Shown: positions 25,510-33,386 of the stretch, one piece after another | How the letters are laid out: each line of letters opens with the position of its first letter | Position numbering within the stretch: the first letter of the stretch is position 1 | DNA from: Novosphingobium sp. Chol11 | GTDB taxonomy: Bacteria > Pseudomonadota > Alphaproteobacteria > Sphingomonadales > Sphingomonadaceae | Assembly: GCA_945906105.1 (NCBI GenBank) | Contig: CAMDQO010000027.1 | Span: 1-36,692 of the forward strand | DNA: 36,692 nt | Reading direction: 5' to 3' | Notes under the pieces: model-generated | Told to the model about the DNA's origin: nothing | The model's database searches: none | Seen by the model: only the letters and a program-made list of their open reading frames with translations | Made by a program: the position numbers and the translations under genes

Positions 25510-26805
25510 GTGAGCCCCGTGGCTGCGGATGGGGCGGCTGCGGATGGGGCGGCTGCGGATGGGGCGGCTGCGGATGGTCCAATACCGCGTCCAAAGGAAC
25601 GAATAGCCGCGCTCGACCTGATCCGCGGTGTGGCCATTCTGGGCATCTTGGCGGTGAATATCGAAGGCTTCGCCGGGCCCATGGCGGCTACCGTGACGCC
25701 CGAATGGAACGGGGCGGCAACGGGCGCAGACCGCTTCGCCTTTGCTGCCACCATGCTGCTGTTCGAAGGCAAGATGCGCGCTCTGCTCAGCCTGCTGTTC
25801 GGAGCGAGCCTGCTGCTGTTCATCGCCCGCGCCGAGAAGAAGGGCGAGAACGGCGATGTGCTGCAGCTGCGCCGCCTGATCTGGCTGGCGGTGATTGGCT
25901 ATCTCCATTTCCTGCTGTGGTGGGGGGATATTCTGTTCACTTATGCCCTGGCAGGATTTTTCGCTCTGCTGCTGCGGCATCTGCCGGTCAAAGTGCTGGT
26001 GCCAGCCGCGCTGCTGGCCTTCACCGCCTGGCATGGCTCGGGCATGGCCGCCAGCATGGAGCCGGTGCTCGCCGAGATCCGGCTGGAGGCTGGCATGGCG
26101 ATGCCGTTGGAAAAAGCACGTCTGCTCAAGGAGGGAGGGCAAGCGCAGGCGGATAGCCGGGCCGAACTGCAACGCGAAGCGGGCGGCCTGCCTGCGCTCG
26201 TGCAATACAAGCTGACGCATGAACCGGGCTTCCCGCTGACCCTTGCCATCATGACCATGGGCGAAACCCTGCCACTGATGCTGATCGGCATGGCGCTGTT
26301 TCGCTCCGGCATATTCACCGGCGGCTGGCAATGCAGACAGCTGTGGGCCATGGCACTGGGCGGTATCAGCTTTGGCGGATTGCTGACCCTCGCGCTGATC
26401 GGAATCGCCTGGTCACATCTTTTCCCGACTGTGATGATGCAGGCGATCCTCGGCTGGTGGGCAGCCGTCCCGCACCTTGTCATGGCGCTGGGTTATACCG
26501 CCGCGCTGATACTGCTGGCACAAAATTATCGCGGCGGCTGGCTTGGTACAAGAATCGCCGCAGTCGGACGAATGGCGCTGACCAATTACCTTGGCTGCAC
26601 TCTGGTGTTCACAGGGATATTCTATGGCTGGGGGCTGGGCCTGATCGGCACGGTTCCCGAACGCTGGTTATGGGTCTTCGTACTCGGCGGCTGGATAGCG
26701 ATGCTTGTGTGCAGCAAGCGCTGGCTTGATCAGCATGCCCAAGGGCCGGTGGAATGGGCGTGGCGTTCACTAACTCATTGGCGCAGGCTGCCGCTAGACG
26801 CTTAG
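25510..26805 (+). CDS. DUF418 family multi-pass membrane protein
   Basis: A 431-residue inner-membrane protein with about eight to ten hydrophobic segments. The family signatures are RIAALDLIRGVAILGILAVN near the N-terminus, LLSLLFGASLLLF in the middle, and VGRMALTNYLGC in the C-terminal DUF418 part. Related proteins (YeiB type) have no settled function. The start is GTG 25510, 4 nt after the Sel1-SPOR stop, suggesting coupling. Residues 5-23 are a tandem repeat AADGA x3 plus AADG, coded by 15-bp repeats, giving a flexible acidic N-terminus absent from typical relatives. Confidence 0.85.
   Translation: MSPVAADGAAADGAAADGAAADGPIPRPKERIAALDLIRGVAILGILAVNIEGFAGPMAATVTPEWNGAATGADRFAFAATMLLFEGKMRALLSLLFGASLLLFIARAEKKGENGDVLQLRRLIWLAVIGYLHFLLWWGDILFTYALAGFFALLLRHLPVKVLVPAALLAFTAWHGSGMAASMEPVLAEIRLEAGMAMPLEKARLLKEGGQAQADSRAELQREAGGLPALVQYKLTHEPGFPLTLAIMTMGETLPLMLIGMALFRSGIFTGGWQCRQLWAMALGGISFGGLLTLALIGIAWSHLFPTVMMQAILGWWAAVPHLVMALGYTAALILLAQNYRGGWLGTRIAAVGRMALTNYLGCTLVFTGIFYGWGLGLIGTVPERWLWVFVLGGWIAMLVCSKRWLDQHAQGPVEWAWRSLTHWRRLPLDA
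25522..25577. repeat. 15-bp tandem repeat, 3.7 copies, in the DUF418 gene
   Basis: Units GCTGCGGATGGGGCG at 25522-25536, 25537-25551 and 25552-25566, then a partial copy to 25577. All are in frame. Since 15 is a multiple of 3, copy number changes would lengthen the protein without shifting the frame. Confidence 0.9.
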
Positions 26806-26834
26806 TTGTTGTTGCGAGTTATTCGCATTAGATT
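26806..26834 (+). promoter_or_regulatory. bfd promoter with Fur-like box in the spacer
   Basis: TTGTTG (26806-26811) and TAGATT (26829-26834) are spaced by 17 nt. The spacer contains the palindrome TGCGAGTTATTCGCA (26813-26827), a 7-1-7 inverted repeat with one mismatch that resembles alphaproteobacterial Fur boxes. A bound repressor would block RNA polymerase directly. It lies 25 nt before the bfd ATG and right after the DUF418 stop. Confidence 0.65.
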
Positions 26835-26858
26835 GGGACGAATCGAGAGGAGTGGCCG

Positions 26859-27053
26859 ATGTACGTCTGCGTTTGCAACGCCATTCGGGATAAGGATCTT
26901 CGCGCTGCCGCACTGCTTTGCGCGGGCGATGCCGAAGCAGTTTATGCCATGCTCGGTTTTGCCCCCAAGTGCCGCCAGTGTCTGGCTGATGCGCAAGTGA
27001 TGGTTGAGGAAGCACGCAAGGCTGAACTATTGCCGGTTTGCCTGCCAGACTGA
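26859..27053 (+). CDS. bfd: Bacterioferritin-associated ferredoxin
   Basis: A 64-residue [2Fe-2S] protein that donates electrons to bacterioferritin so stored ferric iron can be released. The four cluster cysteines are Cys4 and Cys6 (VCVCNAI) and Cys38 and Cys41 (CRQC), in the normal Bfd arrangement. GAGAGGAG stands about 8 nt before the ATG. It is followed after 57 nt by bfr and preceded by the Fur-like promoter. Confidence 0.95.
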   Translation: MYVCVCNAIRDKDLRAAALLCAGDAEAVYAMLGFAPKCRQCLADAQVMVEEARKAELLPVCLPD

Positions 27054-27110
27054 CTTGCCGCACTCCTCCAAGCAGTTCATAGATAGTCAACTGTCCTGAT
27101 GGAGGCTATT

Positions 27111-27587
27111 ATGATCGGCGACGCTCAGGTCATCGACTTTCTCAACAAAGCCCTGCTGAACGAGTTGACTGCAGTCAACCAGTACTGGCTGCATTACCGG
27201 ATGCTCGATAACTGGGGCATCGCCAAGCTTGCCGCTTACGAACGACACGAATCAATCGACGAGATGAAGCACGCCGACACTTTGGCGGAACGCATCCTGT
27301 TCCTCAAAGGTTTGCCCAATTTTCAGGCCTCGGGAAAGCTCAGGATCGGCGAAAACGTCGAGGAAATTCTGAAAGCGGATCTTGCGCTGGAGCATGACGC
27401 GATTCCCCTGCTGCGTGATGCCATAGCCCACTGCGAAACCGCGCGGGATTATGTCAGCCGCGAAATCTTCGAGCGCATTCTCGAAAACGAAGAAGAGCAC
27501 GTCGACTTTCTGGAGCGCCAGTTTGACATGATCGAGCGTATGGGGCTGCAGAACTATGTCCAGCTGAACAGCAAAGCGCAGGAATAA
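27111..27587 (+). CDS. bfr: Bacterioferritin
   Basis: Forms the 24-subunit haem-containing iron store. The 158-residue length is exactly typical. Ferroxidase ligands Glu18, Glu51, His54, Glu94, Glu127 and His130 are all present, and Met52, the shared haem ligand between subunits, is kept. GGAGG lies a few bases before the ATG at 27111. It probably shares the bfd promoter. The stop is 13 nt from the end of the convergent der gene, and no terminator is visible between them. Confidence 0.97.
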   Translation: MIGDAQVIDFLNKALLNELTAVNQYWLHYRMLDNWGIAKLAAYERHESIDEMKHADTLAERILFLKGLPNFQASGKLRIGENVEEILKADLALEHDAIPLLRDAIAHCETARDYVSREIFERILENEEEHVDFLERQFDMIERMGLQNYVQLNSKAQE

Positions 27588-27600
27588 CCTGCACTAATCT

Positions 27601-28971
27601 CTATTCCGGCGCGAACGGATTCTTGGTGCTGCGCAAAGTCAGCCTGATCGGCACTGCGTCAAAGCCCAATTGCTTGCGGATGCCGTTCACCAAATAGCGG
27701 CGATAGCTTTCGGGCAACAAATCAAGCCGCGTGCCAAATATGATGAAGCCCGGCGGACGGATCTTGGCCTGCGTGATGTAGCGCAGCTTGATGCGCTTGC
27801 CACCCGGTGCCGGGGGCGGATTAGCGGCAAGGGCATCATCGAACCAGCGGTTGAGCTGCCCGGTCGAAACGCGCTTTGACCAAGTCTCGCGGATTTCGAA
27901 GGCGGCGGCGAGCATCTGGTCAAGCCCTTTACCGGTGCGCGCCGAAACCGCCAGCAGCGGCACTCCGCGCACTTGCGCCAGTCCGTCTTCAAGTGCGCCG
28001 CGGATACCGTTGAACAGCGATGAGGCGTCCTCGGCAATATCCCACTTGTTGATCGCGATGATCAGCGCGCGGCCTTCTTCGAGCACCATCGAAGCAATCT
28101 TGAGATCCTGATGCTCAAGGCCCAATGTGGCATCGAGCAACAGCACGACCACTTCGGCAAAATCTACCGCATGACGCGCATCGGCCACCGCCATCTTTTC
28201 CAGCTTTTCGACAACGCGCGCCTTTTTGCGCATACCCGCCGTGTCGATTAGCCGCACCTGGCGTTCATCGCCGTTATCAGGATCGGTCCACAGCCAGTCC
28301 ACCGCAATCGAATCGCGGGTAATCCCCGCCTCCGGTCCGGTGAGCAGACGGTCTTCCTGTAGCAGCGCGTTGATCAGCGTCGATTTGCCCGCATTGGGCC
28401 GCCCGACGATAGCCAGCTTGAGCGGGCCGGAAAGCTCGTCCTCGTCATCGGGCTCCGACTCGGGTTCCTGTTCCTTGCCTTCAATGTGCGGCAGCAGGGC
28501 ATCGAACAGGTCGGCCATGCCTTCGCCATGTTCCGCCGAAAGCGCCACCGGATCACCAAAGCCCAGCGCGAAGCTTTCATAGAGGCCGTGATCGCCCGCC
28601 TTGCCCTCAGCCTTGTTGGCGATCAGGATCACCGGCACCGATGACTGGCGAAGCCAGCGGGCGATTTCCTCGTCGAGCGGGGTCAGCCCGGCGCGCGCAT
28701 CAATCGTGAACAGCGCCAGATCCGCGCCTTCCAGCGAAGCTTCGGTCTGCATCCGCATCCGCCCGGGCAGAGTGGTCGGATCAAGATCTTCCCATCCGGC
28801 CGTATCGACGATGGTGAATTTCAGCCCCAGCAGCTCGGCTTCGCCAAAGCGGCGGTCACGAGTCACCCCCGGCTGGTCGTCGACAAGCGCCAGCTTCTTG
28901 CCAACCAAACGGTTGAACAGGGTCGATTTGCCGACGTTTGGGCGGCCGATGATGATGACTTGCGGTGACAT
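27601..28971 (-). CDS. der: Ribosome biogenesis GTPase Der (EngA)
   Basis: Essential GTPase with two tandem G domains that acts in maturation of the 50S subunit. The 456-residue protein has the first P-loop GRPNVGKS (9-16) with DTAGW, the second GRPNAGKS with DTAGMRKKARV, the specificity motifs NKAE and NKWD, and a C-terminal KH-like domain (RIKLRYITQAKIRPPGF). An acidic linker (about 170-183) joins the G domains. I start at ATG 28971 (MSPQVIII); ten more in-frame codons upstream are not supported. Confidence 0.96.
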   Translation of the reverse strand: MSPQVIIIGRPNVGKSTLFNRLVGKKLALVDDQPGVTRDRRFGEAELLGLKFTIVDTAGWEDLDPTTLPGRMRMQTEASLEGADLALFTIDARAGLTPLDEEIARWLRQSSVPVILIANKAEGKAGDHGLYESFALGFGDPVALSAEHGEGMADLFDALLPHIEGKEQEPESEPDDEDELSGPLKLAIVGRPNAGKSTLINALLQEDRLLTGPEAGITRDSIAVDWLWTDPDNGDERQVRLIDTAGMRKKARVVEKLEKMAVADARHAVDFAEVVVLLLDATLGLEHQDLKIASMVLEEGRALIIAINKWDIAEDASSLFNGIRGALEDGLAQVRGVPLLAVSARTGKGLDQMLAAAFEIRETWSKRVSTGQLNRWFDDALAANPPPAPGGKRIKLRYITQAKIRPPGFIIFGTRLDLLPESYRRYLVNGIRKQLGFDAVPIRLTLRSTKNPFAPE

Positions 28972-29122
28972 GGAAGCTGCCAAGTGGCGCTTCCGGCACA
29001 CTTCTGCAAGCTCCGTTGCAAGCTCTGTGGCAATATCATGCCGCTGGGCGGCAAATTCTTACCGGTTTGTTTACCATAAGTAGAAGCCCTGATTTTAACC
29101 GAGACGCGCCATTCAAGGTGCC

Positions 29123-29815
29123 ATGAACCTTCGCCCTCTCCTGGGAATTACCGCCGCCTTTGCTGCGATAATCACCCCCGCTACGGCCAATACGGCCACT
29201 GAAATCGCGCTGGTAACTGGCGGCGGCGCGGCATCTTTGCCTTTGCTACTGCAATGCGTACCCTATGCCCGCACCGTCTCGGGAGTGCAGATTTATGGTG
29301 ATGCCTGGACCTGGTGGAAGCAGGCCGAAGGCAAATATGCGCGCGGCGATCAGCCGAAAGTCGGCGCGGTGATGGCGTTCAAGCCTTATGGCAAGATGCA
29401 ACTCGGCCATGTTGCAGCGGTCAGCCGCATCATCGATTCGCGCACGGTGCTGGTCCGTCACGCCAACTGGTCACTGATCAACGGCAGCCGCGGCCAGATC
29501 GAGGACAACGTCAAAGCGATTGATGTTTCACCGAACAATGACTGGAGCAAAGTGCGCGTGTGGTTTGCGCCTTTGCAGGGGCTTGGCGACACGGCCTGGC
29601 CGGTACACGGCTTTATTTACGGCAAGCGCTCGCTGCAGGATATTGGCGAAGGGCGCCTGACGGCAAAAGCGCGCACGGCAAAACAGGAAACCGACCGAAA
29701 TCGCACTGCCTTTGCCAAGGATCGGGCCTTTGCCAAGGATCGGGCCTTTGCCAAGGATCGGGCCTTTGCCAATGATCCGATCGGTGCGATTATCGCTGGC
29801 AGCCTGAAGCGCTGA
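29123..29815 (+). CDS. Exported CHAP-domain peptidoglycan hydrolase, repeat tail
   Basis: A 230-residue exported protein (signal peptide 1-22, ending PATA) with a CHAP domain, the Cys/His amidase or endopeptidase fold that cuts peptidoglycan. Cys45 (LQCVPYAR) and His96 (LGHVAAV) are the expected catalytic pair, and the segment VRHANW matches the family's third site. The C-terminus carries three tandem copies of KDRAFA (199-216), from an 18-bp DNA repeat, making a basic tail. Its TGA directly abuts the stop of the convergent DUF3297 gene. It is divergent from der. Confidence 0.85.
   Translation: MNLRPLLGITAAFAAIITPATANTATEIALVTGGGAASLPLLLQCVPYARTVSGVQIYGDAWTWWKQAEGKYARGDQPKVGAVMAFKPYGKMQLGHVAAVSRIIDSRTVLVRHANWSLINGSRGQIEDNVKAIDVSPNNDWSKVRVWFAPLQGLGDTAWPVHGFIYGKRSLQDIGEGRLTAKARTAKQETDRNRTAFAKDRAFAKDRAFAKDRAFANDPIGAIIAGSLKR
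29717..29770. repeat. 18-bp tandem repeat, 3 copies, in the CHAP gene
   Basis: Three identical units at 29717-29734, 29735-29752 and 29753-29770, each coding KDRAFA in frame. A partial unit precedes them. Copy number could vary without frameshift. Confidence 0.92.
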
Positions 29816-30142
29816 TCAGCCCAGTTTCGCGACTGGTGCGCCTTCACCGAGATCTTCGAACCATGCTTCGACCGGGCCGTTGAGCTTGAGGGTCAGCGGA
29901 TTGCCCTTGCGGTCCATGGTCTTGCCGGCCTGCACCCGCACCCAGCCTTCGGAAATCGAGTATTCCTCAACATTGGTGCGCACCACGCCCTTGAAACGGA
30001 TGCCAATGCCGCGCTGGAGCACATCAGCATTGAAGTGCGGGCTGCGCGGGTTGATCGCCAGATGATCAGGCGGCACGTCGGGGCCAGATGATGGAGGGGT
30101 CACAGCTGGGCCGGAATCCGGAAGGGTGTTTTCATCGCTCAT
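29816..30142 (-). CDS. DUF3297 family small protein
   Basis: A 108-residue soluble protein matching my recollection of DUF3297: core LAINPRSPHFNADVL, GIGIRFKGVVRTNVEEYSISEGW, and AGKTMDRKGNPLTLKL. Function is unknown for the family. The N-terminal 28 residues are Pro/Ser-rich. Its stop codon is immediately next to that of the convergent CHAP gene, with no intergenic base. It is divergent from tRNA-Val. Confidence 0.75.
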   Translation of the reverse strand: MSDENTLPDSGPAVTPPSSGPDVPPDHLAINPRSPHFNADVLQRGIGIRFKGVVRTNVEEYSISEGWVRVQAGKTMDRKGNPLTLKLNGPVEAWFEDLGEGAPVAKLG

Positions 30143-30244
30143 GCCTCGGGCCTCTAGGCAAAGCTGGGCGCTTGTCAATTCGTGCGCGCTTAAGTAAGGG
30201 CGCGCCTTCCGCCCCAAATGGCTTCGCGCCATGGCCAGGGGAGC

Positions 30245-30319
30245 GGGCGCGTAGCTCAGTGGTAGAGCACACCCTTCACACGGGTGGGGTCGCAGGTTCA
30301 ATCCCTGCCGCGCCCACCA
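30245..30319 (+). tRNA. tRNA-Val (anticodon CAC)
   Basis: A full 75-nt cloverleaf: acceptor GGGCGCG / CGCGCCC, D arm GCTC..GAGC, anticodon loop TTCACAC (anticodon CAC), T arm GCAGG TTCAATC CCTGC, and encoded CCA. No integrase or att-like duplication is seen next to it. Confidence 0.96.
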
Positions 30320-30352
30320 TAAATGCCCTTGAAATATAGGGAATTTATGGTG
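30315..30352. terminator. Hairpin starting in the tRNA-Val 3' end
   Basis: CACCATAAAT (30315-30324) pairs perfectly with ATTTATGGTG (30343-30352), with a further CCCT/AGGG stem inside and an 8-nt loop. The left arm includes the tRNA CCA. No T tract follows on the plus strand. It may be a terminator-like or processing hairpin. Confidence 0.6.
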
Positions 30353-30420
30353 ATGCGAAGCTCCATTCCCGGCTTTAGGGCACAAAAATCCCACCCACCG
30401 TTCAAATGTATTGTTACCTT

Positions 30421-31716
30421 TTAAAGGTTCAGATTGAACAGTTTGGAGGCATTGCCTTGTAAAATGAGCTTGCGAGTTTCGTAGTCATAGTCGCCGAGTT
30501 GCTCGACCAGCTTTTCCTGCACGCCGGGATAAAGCGAGGTCGGATGCGGGAAATCTGTCTCGAACATCACCCGGTCGATGCCGATCTCCTCAAGCATATG
30601 CTTGGGTGCATAATTCTCGAACCAGAACGAAACCCAGAAGTTCTTGGCGAAATATTCCTTGGGTCGTCTCTGCAGGCCATGATCGATCACAGTCCGCATC
30701 TCGTCGAACTGGTGGTCGAGCATTTCGAGCACGAAGGGCACCCAGCCGATGCCGCTTTCGATCAGGCCGATCTTGAGGTTTTCATACTTGTCGAGAATGC
30801 CCGAGACCATGAAATTGCTCATCGTCGCGCAGACGCCCAGCGTGTGCAGCATCGCGTTGATCGGCAGTCTTTGGGTGAACTTGAGATTGTCCCAGATCGC
30901 CGAGCCGGCATCGAGCGACGAGTTGATGTGGAAGTTGATCGACAGGCCCGTGGCATTGCAGATGTCAAACACTTCTTCCCAGAACGGGTTTACCTTGTGA
31001 TCCTCACCAAGATAACCGGCGACGAGACGCTCGGGGCGATCGGGCAGGACGATGCCCTTGATCCCCATGTCGATGATGCGCCGCAATTCCGCCACCATCA
31101 ACGCCCTGTCCCAATAGGGCAGCGTCGCCATGCAGAAGATGCGGTTATTGGATTCGACCATCCTTTCGGCGCAGGCATCGTTGTAGCCACGGATCACCTG
31201 CATCGCCAGATCGTCGTCTTTTAGCGCGAGCAGTGAACCGGCTTGAGTCAGCCCGCCATTCTGGAAACAAATCTGCGCCCAGACCCCCATTGCGTCCATT
31301 TCTTCAAGGCGCGGCTTGACCTGATAGGAACCGGGGTGGATTTCATCGTAAGTCGTGTAGGCCAGCTTGCCGAGCAGCTTGTTGCGGCCCTTTGAGATGA
31401 CATTGCCGCCGATTGAGCCGAAGTCCTTCTCGCCGATGAACCACCGGTCAGCACCATTGACGCGCACCACCCGCGGCAGCTTGGCCTTCATGCTGGCCGG
31501 GGCGTTCTTCTGGAACAGGTCTGGCGGTTCAGTGAAATGGGTATCGCAATCGACGATCTTGATGCCGTTGAACAGCGGATGCGTGCCCTGAAGATAGGTC
31601 GAATGATCGATCTGTCGCTCAAATCCTCCAGCCGAACGGCCTTCATCAAGCCAGTAGAACTTGGCATCGTCCTCGCTGGCCTTGACGAGCGAAATGGACT
31701 TTGAATCTGTTGCCAT
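30421..31716 (-). CDS. Amidohydrolase-2 family metal-dependent hydrolase/decarboxylase
   Basis: A 431-residue TIM-barrel protein of the amidohydrolase-2 (ACMSD-like) group. Metal-site features are Asp58-x-His60 (VDCDTHF), a mid-protein His (INFHINSS), and the late Asp in ETDFPHPTS. Relatives decarboxylate or hydrolyse aromatic ring-cleavage products, and sphingomonads carry many uncharacterised copies; the substrate is not predictable. The ATG at 31716 is preceded by AAGGAGA at good spacing; seven more codons upstream (MSEGDAP) are less likely. No catabolic partner genes are nearby. Confidence 0.8.
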   Translation of the reverse strand: MATDSKSISLVKASEDDAKFYWLDEGRSAGGFERQIDHSTYLQGTHPLFNGIKIVDCDTHFTEPPDLFQKNAPASMKAKLPRVVRVNGADRWFIGEKDFGSIGGNVISKGRNKLLGKLAYTTYDEIHPGSYQVKPRLEEMDAMGVWAQICFQNGGLTQAGSLLALKDDDLAMQVIRGYNDACAERMVESNNRIFCMATLPYWDRALMVAELRRIIDMGIKGIVLPDRPERLVAGYLGEDHKVNPFWEEVFDICNATGLSINFHINSSLDAGSAIWDNLKFTQRLPINAMLHTLGVCATMSNFMVSGILDKYENLKIGLIESGIGWVPFVLEMLDHQFDEMRTVIDHGLQRRPKEYFAKNFWVSFWFENYAPKHMLEEIGIDRVMFETDFPHPTSLYPGVQEKLVEQLGDYDYETRKLILQGNASKLFNLNL

Positions 31717-31824
31717 GGGTGCATCTCCTTCGGACACTTCGTATCAGGCTCCGTCATTCAATACGACACAGGCCGGGATAATCTGGACGCACCGCAACGC
31801 TTTCTGGTGAAACTGCGAATCCCT

Positions 31825-33291
31825 TCAGGTGCCGAACGCGCGTTTCTGGGCTACTCCCATCATAAGCTGGCGATATGCGGGAGAGAGCACCAGCACGAGC
31901 CCATAGGCAGTATAGGCAGCGACTACCTCTGCGATGAGCATAGCCAAGCCGGGTGTACCGAACTGCCAGCGGCAGGCGGCGAGCATGAAGGAGACCAGTG
32001 CCAGGGCGGCGCAATGCGGCACCAAGCGCAAGGCGATTTCACGCAAGCGGATATGGCCTTCACGTCCGACGATCCACAACTGGAACGGCAGGCAAATGAT
32101 CGCCTGACCAAGCACATAAGCAACCGCTACTCCGCGAATGCCCCAACCAATGCCGACGAGAAACGAAGCCAGGGCAACCACCGAACCAAACAGCATGACC
32201 CGCAGATAATCGCCTCCGCGCCCCTGGCTGATCAGCAGCCAGTTGGTCGTGCCGAGATAGATCTGGAACAGGCCAGCCGCAGCAAACCAGCCGAACAGGG
32301 GCGCGCCTTCCAGCCAGCGCGGGCCGAGCAACATGCCGATCACCGTCTCGGGAAATATTACGGCAACAACCAGACCCGGCAGGCACAGGAACAGCAGCAG
32401 CAGCACCGCGCGCCAATAGTGGCGGCGATAGCTGGCAGGATCGTCAATACTGCGCGAAAGCGTGGGGATCAGCACCTCACCCAGAGGCAGCAGCGCCTGA
32501 TTGATCGGATAAAGCAACATGCGGTAGGCGCGATCATAGATGCCCAGCTGCTGCGGCGATGTGGCATAGGCAATGATCAGATTATCGGCATTGCGCGACG
32601 CAAAGTTGAGCAGGTTTGCGCCTGACAGGTTGAGGCCAAAACCGATCATCGCGCCCGCGCCGGAATTGCGCCGGGGCAGTCCGGGACGCCAGCGGACAAG
32701 GCTGGCTGATGCGACAAAATTGATCAGCGGAACCAGGATCATCGATACAACCAGCGCCCAGTAGCTATGCGTCGCTGCGGCAATTCCGATGCTGACCAGC
32801 GTCGCGATGGTGGTCGCCGCTATGTTGCGTTTGGCAATGGCCCTGAAACGCAGGTTCCTCGACAGGATCGCGGTGGGCTGGGCCGCGAGCGTGGTGACGA
32901 TGATCGAAAGCGCGCAGACGATGAGTACGGCGCTTAGGCGCGGATCATGCAGCAGACGCGAGATCAGCGGCGCAGCGATAATGACCAGCGAGGTCATCAA
33001 CAGACTAACCCCGAACGACAACCAGAACGGCGCGTCGAGCTGGCGCTTGTCGAGCCTTGGCGCCTGTATGATTGAACTGGTAAAGCCCATAGCCTGAACC
33101 TGATGGGCAAAGCCGATCAGCGGTGCCGCCATGGCGAGAATACCGAAGTCTTCAGGCGTCAGCAAACGGGCAAGCACCATTGCCGAGGTTATCGACAACA
33201 ACAGGCTCCACCCCTGCGAGGCGGCCATCCAGCCAGCATTGCGATTTACACGGGGTTCGGGTGCAGTGCTGGCAGGGATTACTTCGCTCAC
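31825..33291 (-). CDS. Polysaccharide flippase (Wzx/PST family)
   Basis: A 488-residue membrane protein with about 12-14 hydrophobic segments, of the MVF/PST group that flips lipid-linked oligosaccharides across the inner membrane. Typical features are the N-terminal ARLLTPEDFGILAMA, a mid-region NFASRNADNLIIAY, and YDRAYRMLLYPINQ. I start at GTG 33291 (MSEVIPAST), with AAAGG upstream; a longer frame to 33426 overlaps the GT2 gene and has a Cys-rich, non-typical sequence. It is the last gene of a minus-strand cluster with two glycosyltransferase genes. Confidence 0.85.
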   Translation of the reverse strand: MSEVIPASTAPEPRVNRNAGWMAASQGWSLLLSITSAMVLARLLTPEDFGILAMAAPLIGFAHQVQAMGFTSSIIQAPRLDKRQLDAPFWLSFGVSLLMTSLVIIAAPLISRLLHDPRLSAVLIVCALSIIVTTLAAQPTAILSRNLRFRAIAKRNIAATTIATLVSIGIAAATHSYWALVVSMILVPLINFVASASLVRWRPGLPRRNSGAGAMIGFGLNLSGANLLNFASRNADNLIIAYATSPQQLGIYDRAYRMLLYPINQALLPLGEVLIPTLSRSIDDPASYRRHYWRAVLLLLFLCLPGLVVAVIFPETVIGMLLGPRWLEGAPLFGWFAAAGLFQIYLGTTNWLLISQGRGGDYLRVMLFGSVVALASFLVGIGWGIRGVAVAYVLGQAIICLPFQLWIVGREGHIRLREIALRLVPHCAALALVSFMLAACRWQFGTPGLAMLIAEVVAAYTAYGLVLVLSPAYRQLMMGVAQKRAFGT

Positions 33292-33386
33292 AGCAAGCCT
33301 TTGCTTGCAACACGATTGCAATCGCGCAGCACAAGCAGTGCAAGGCCCGCATTGGTCGAAAATGTCGGTTTGAACAGTCCGACGCG

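Noticed and set aside
25522..29770. CRISPR-like arrays (15-bp and 18-bp repeats)
   Set aside because: Units are directly adjacent with no spacers and are in frame within protein genes; no cas genes are present.
30245..30420. Integration site at tRNA-Val
   Set aside because: No integrase gene and no direct repeat of the tRNA end downstream; the repeated bases are an inverted hairpin arm.
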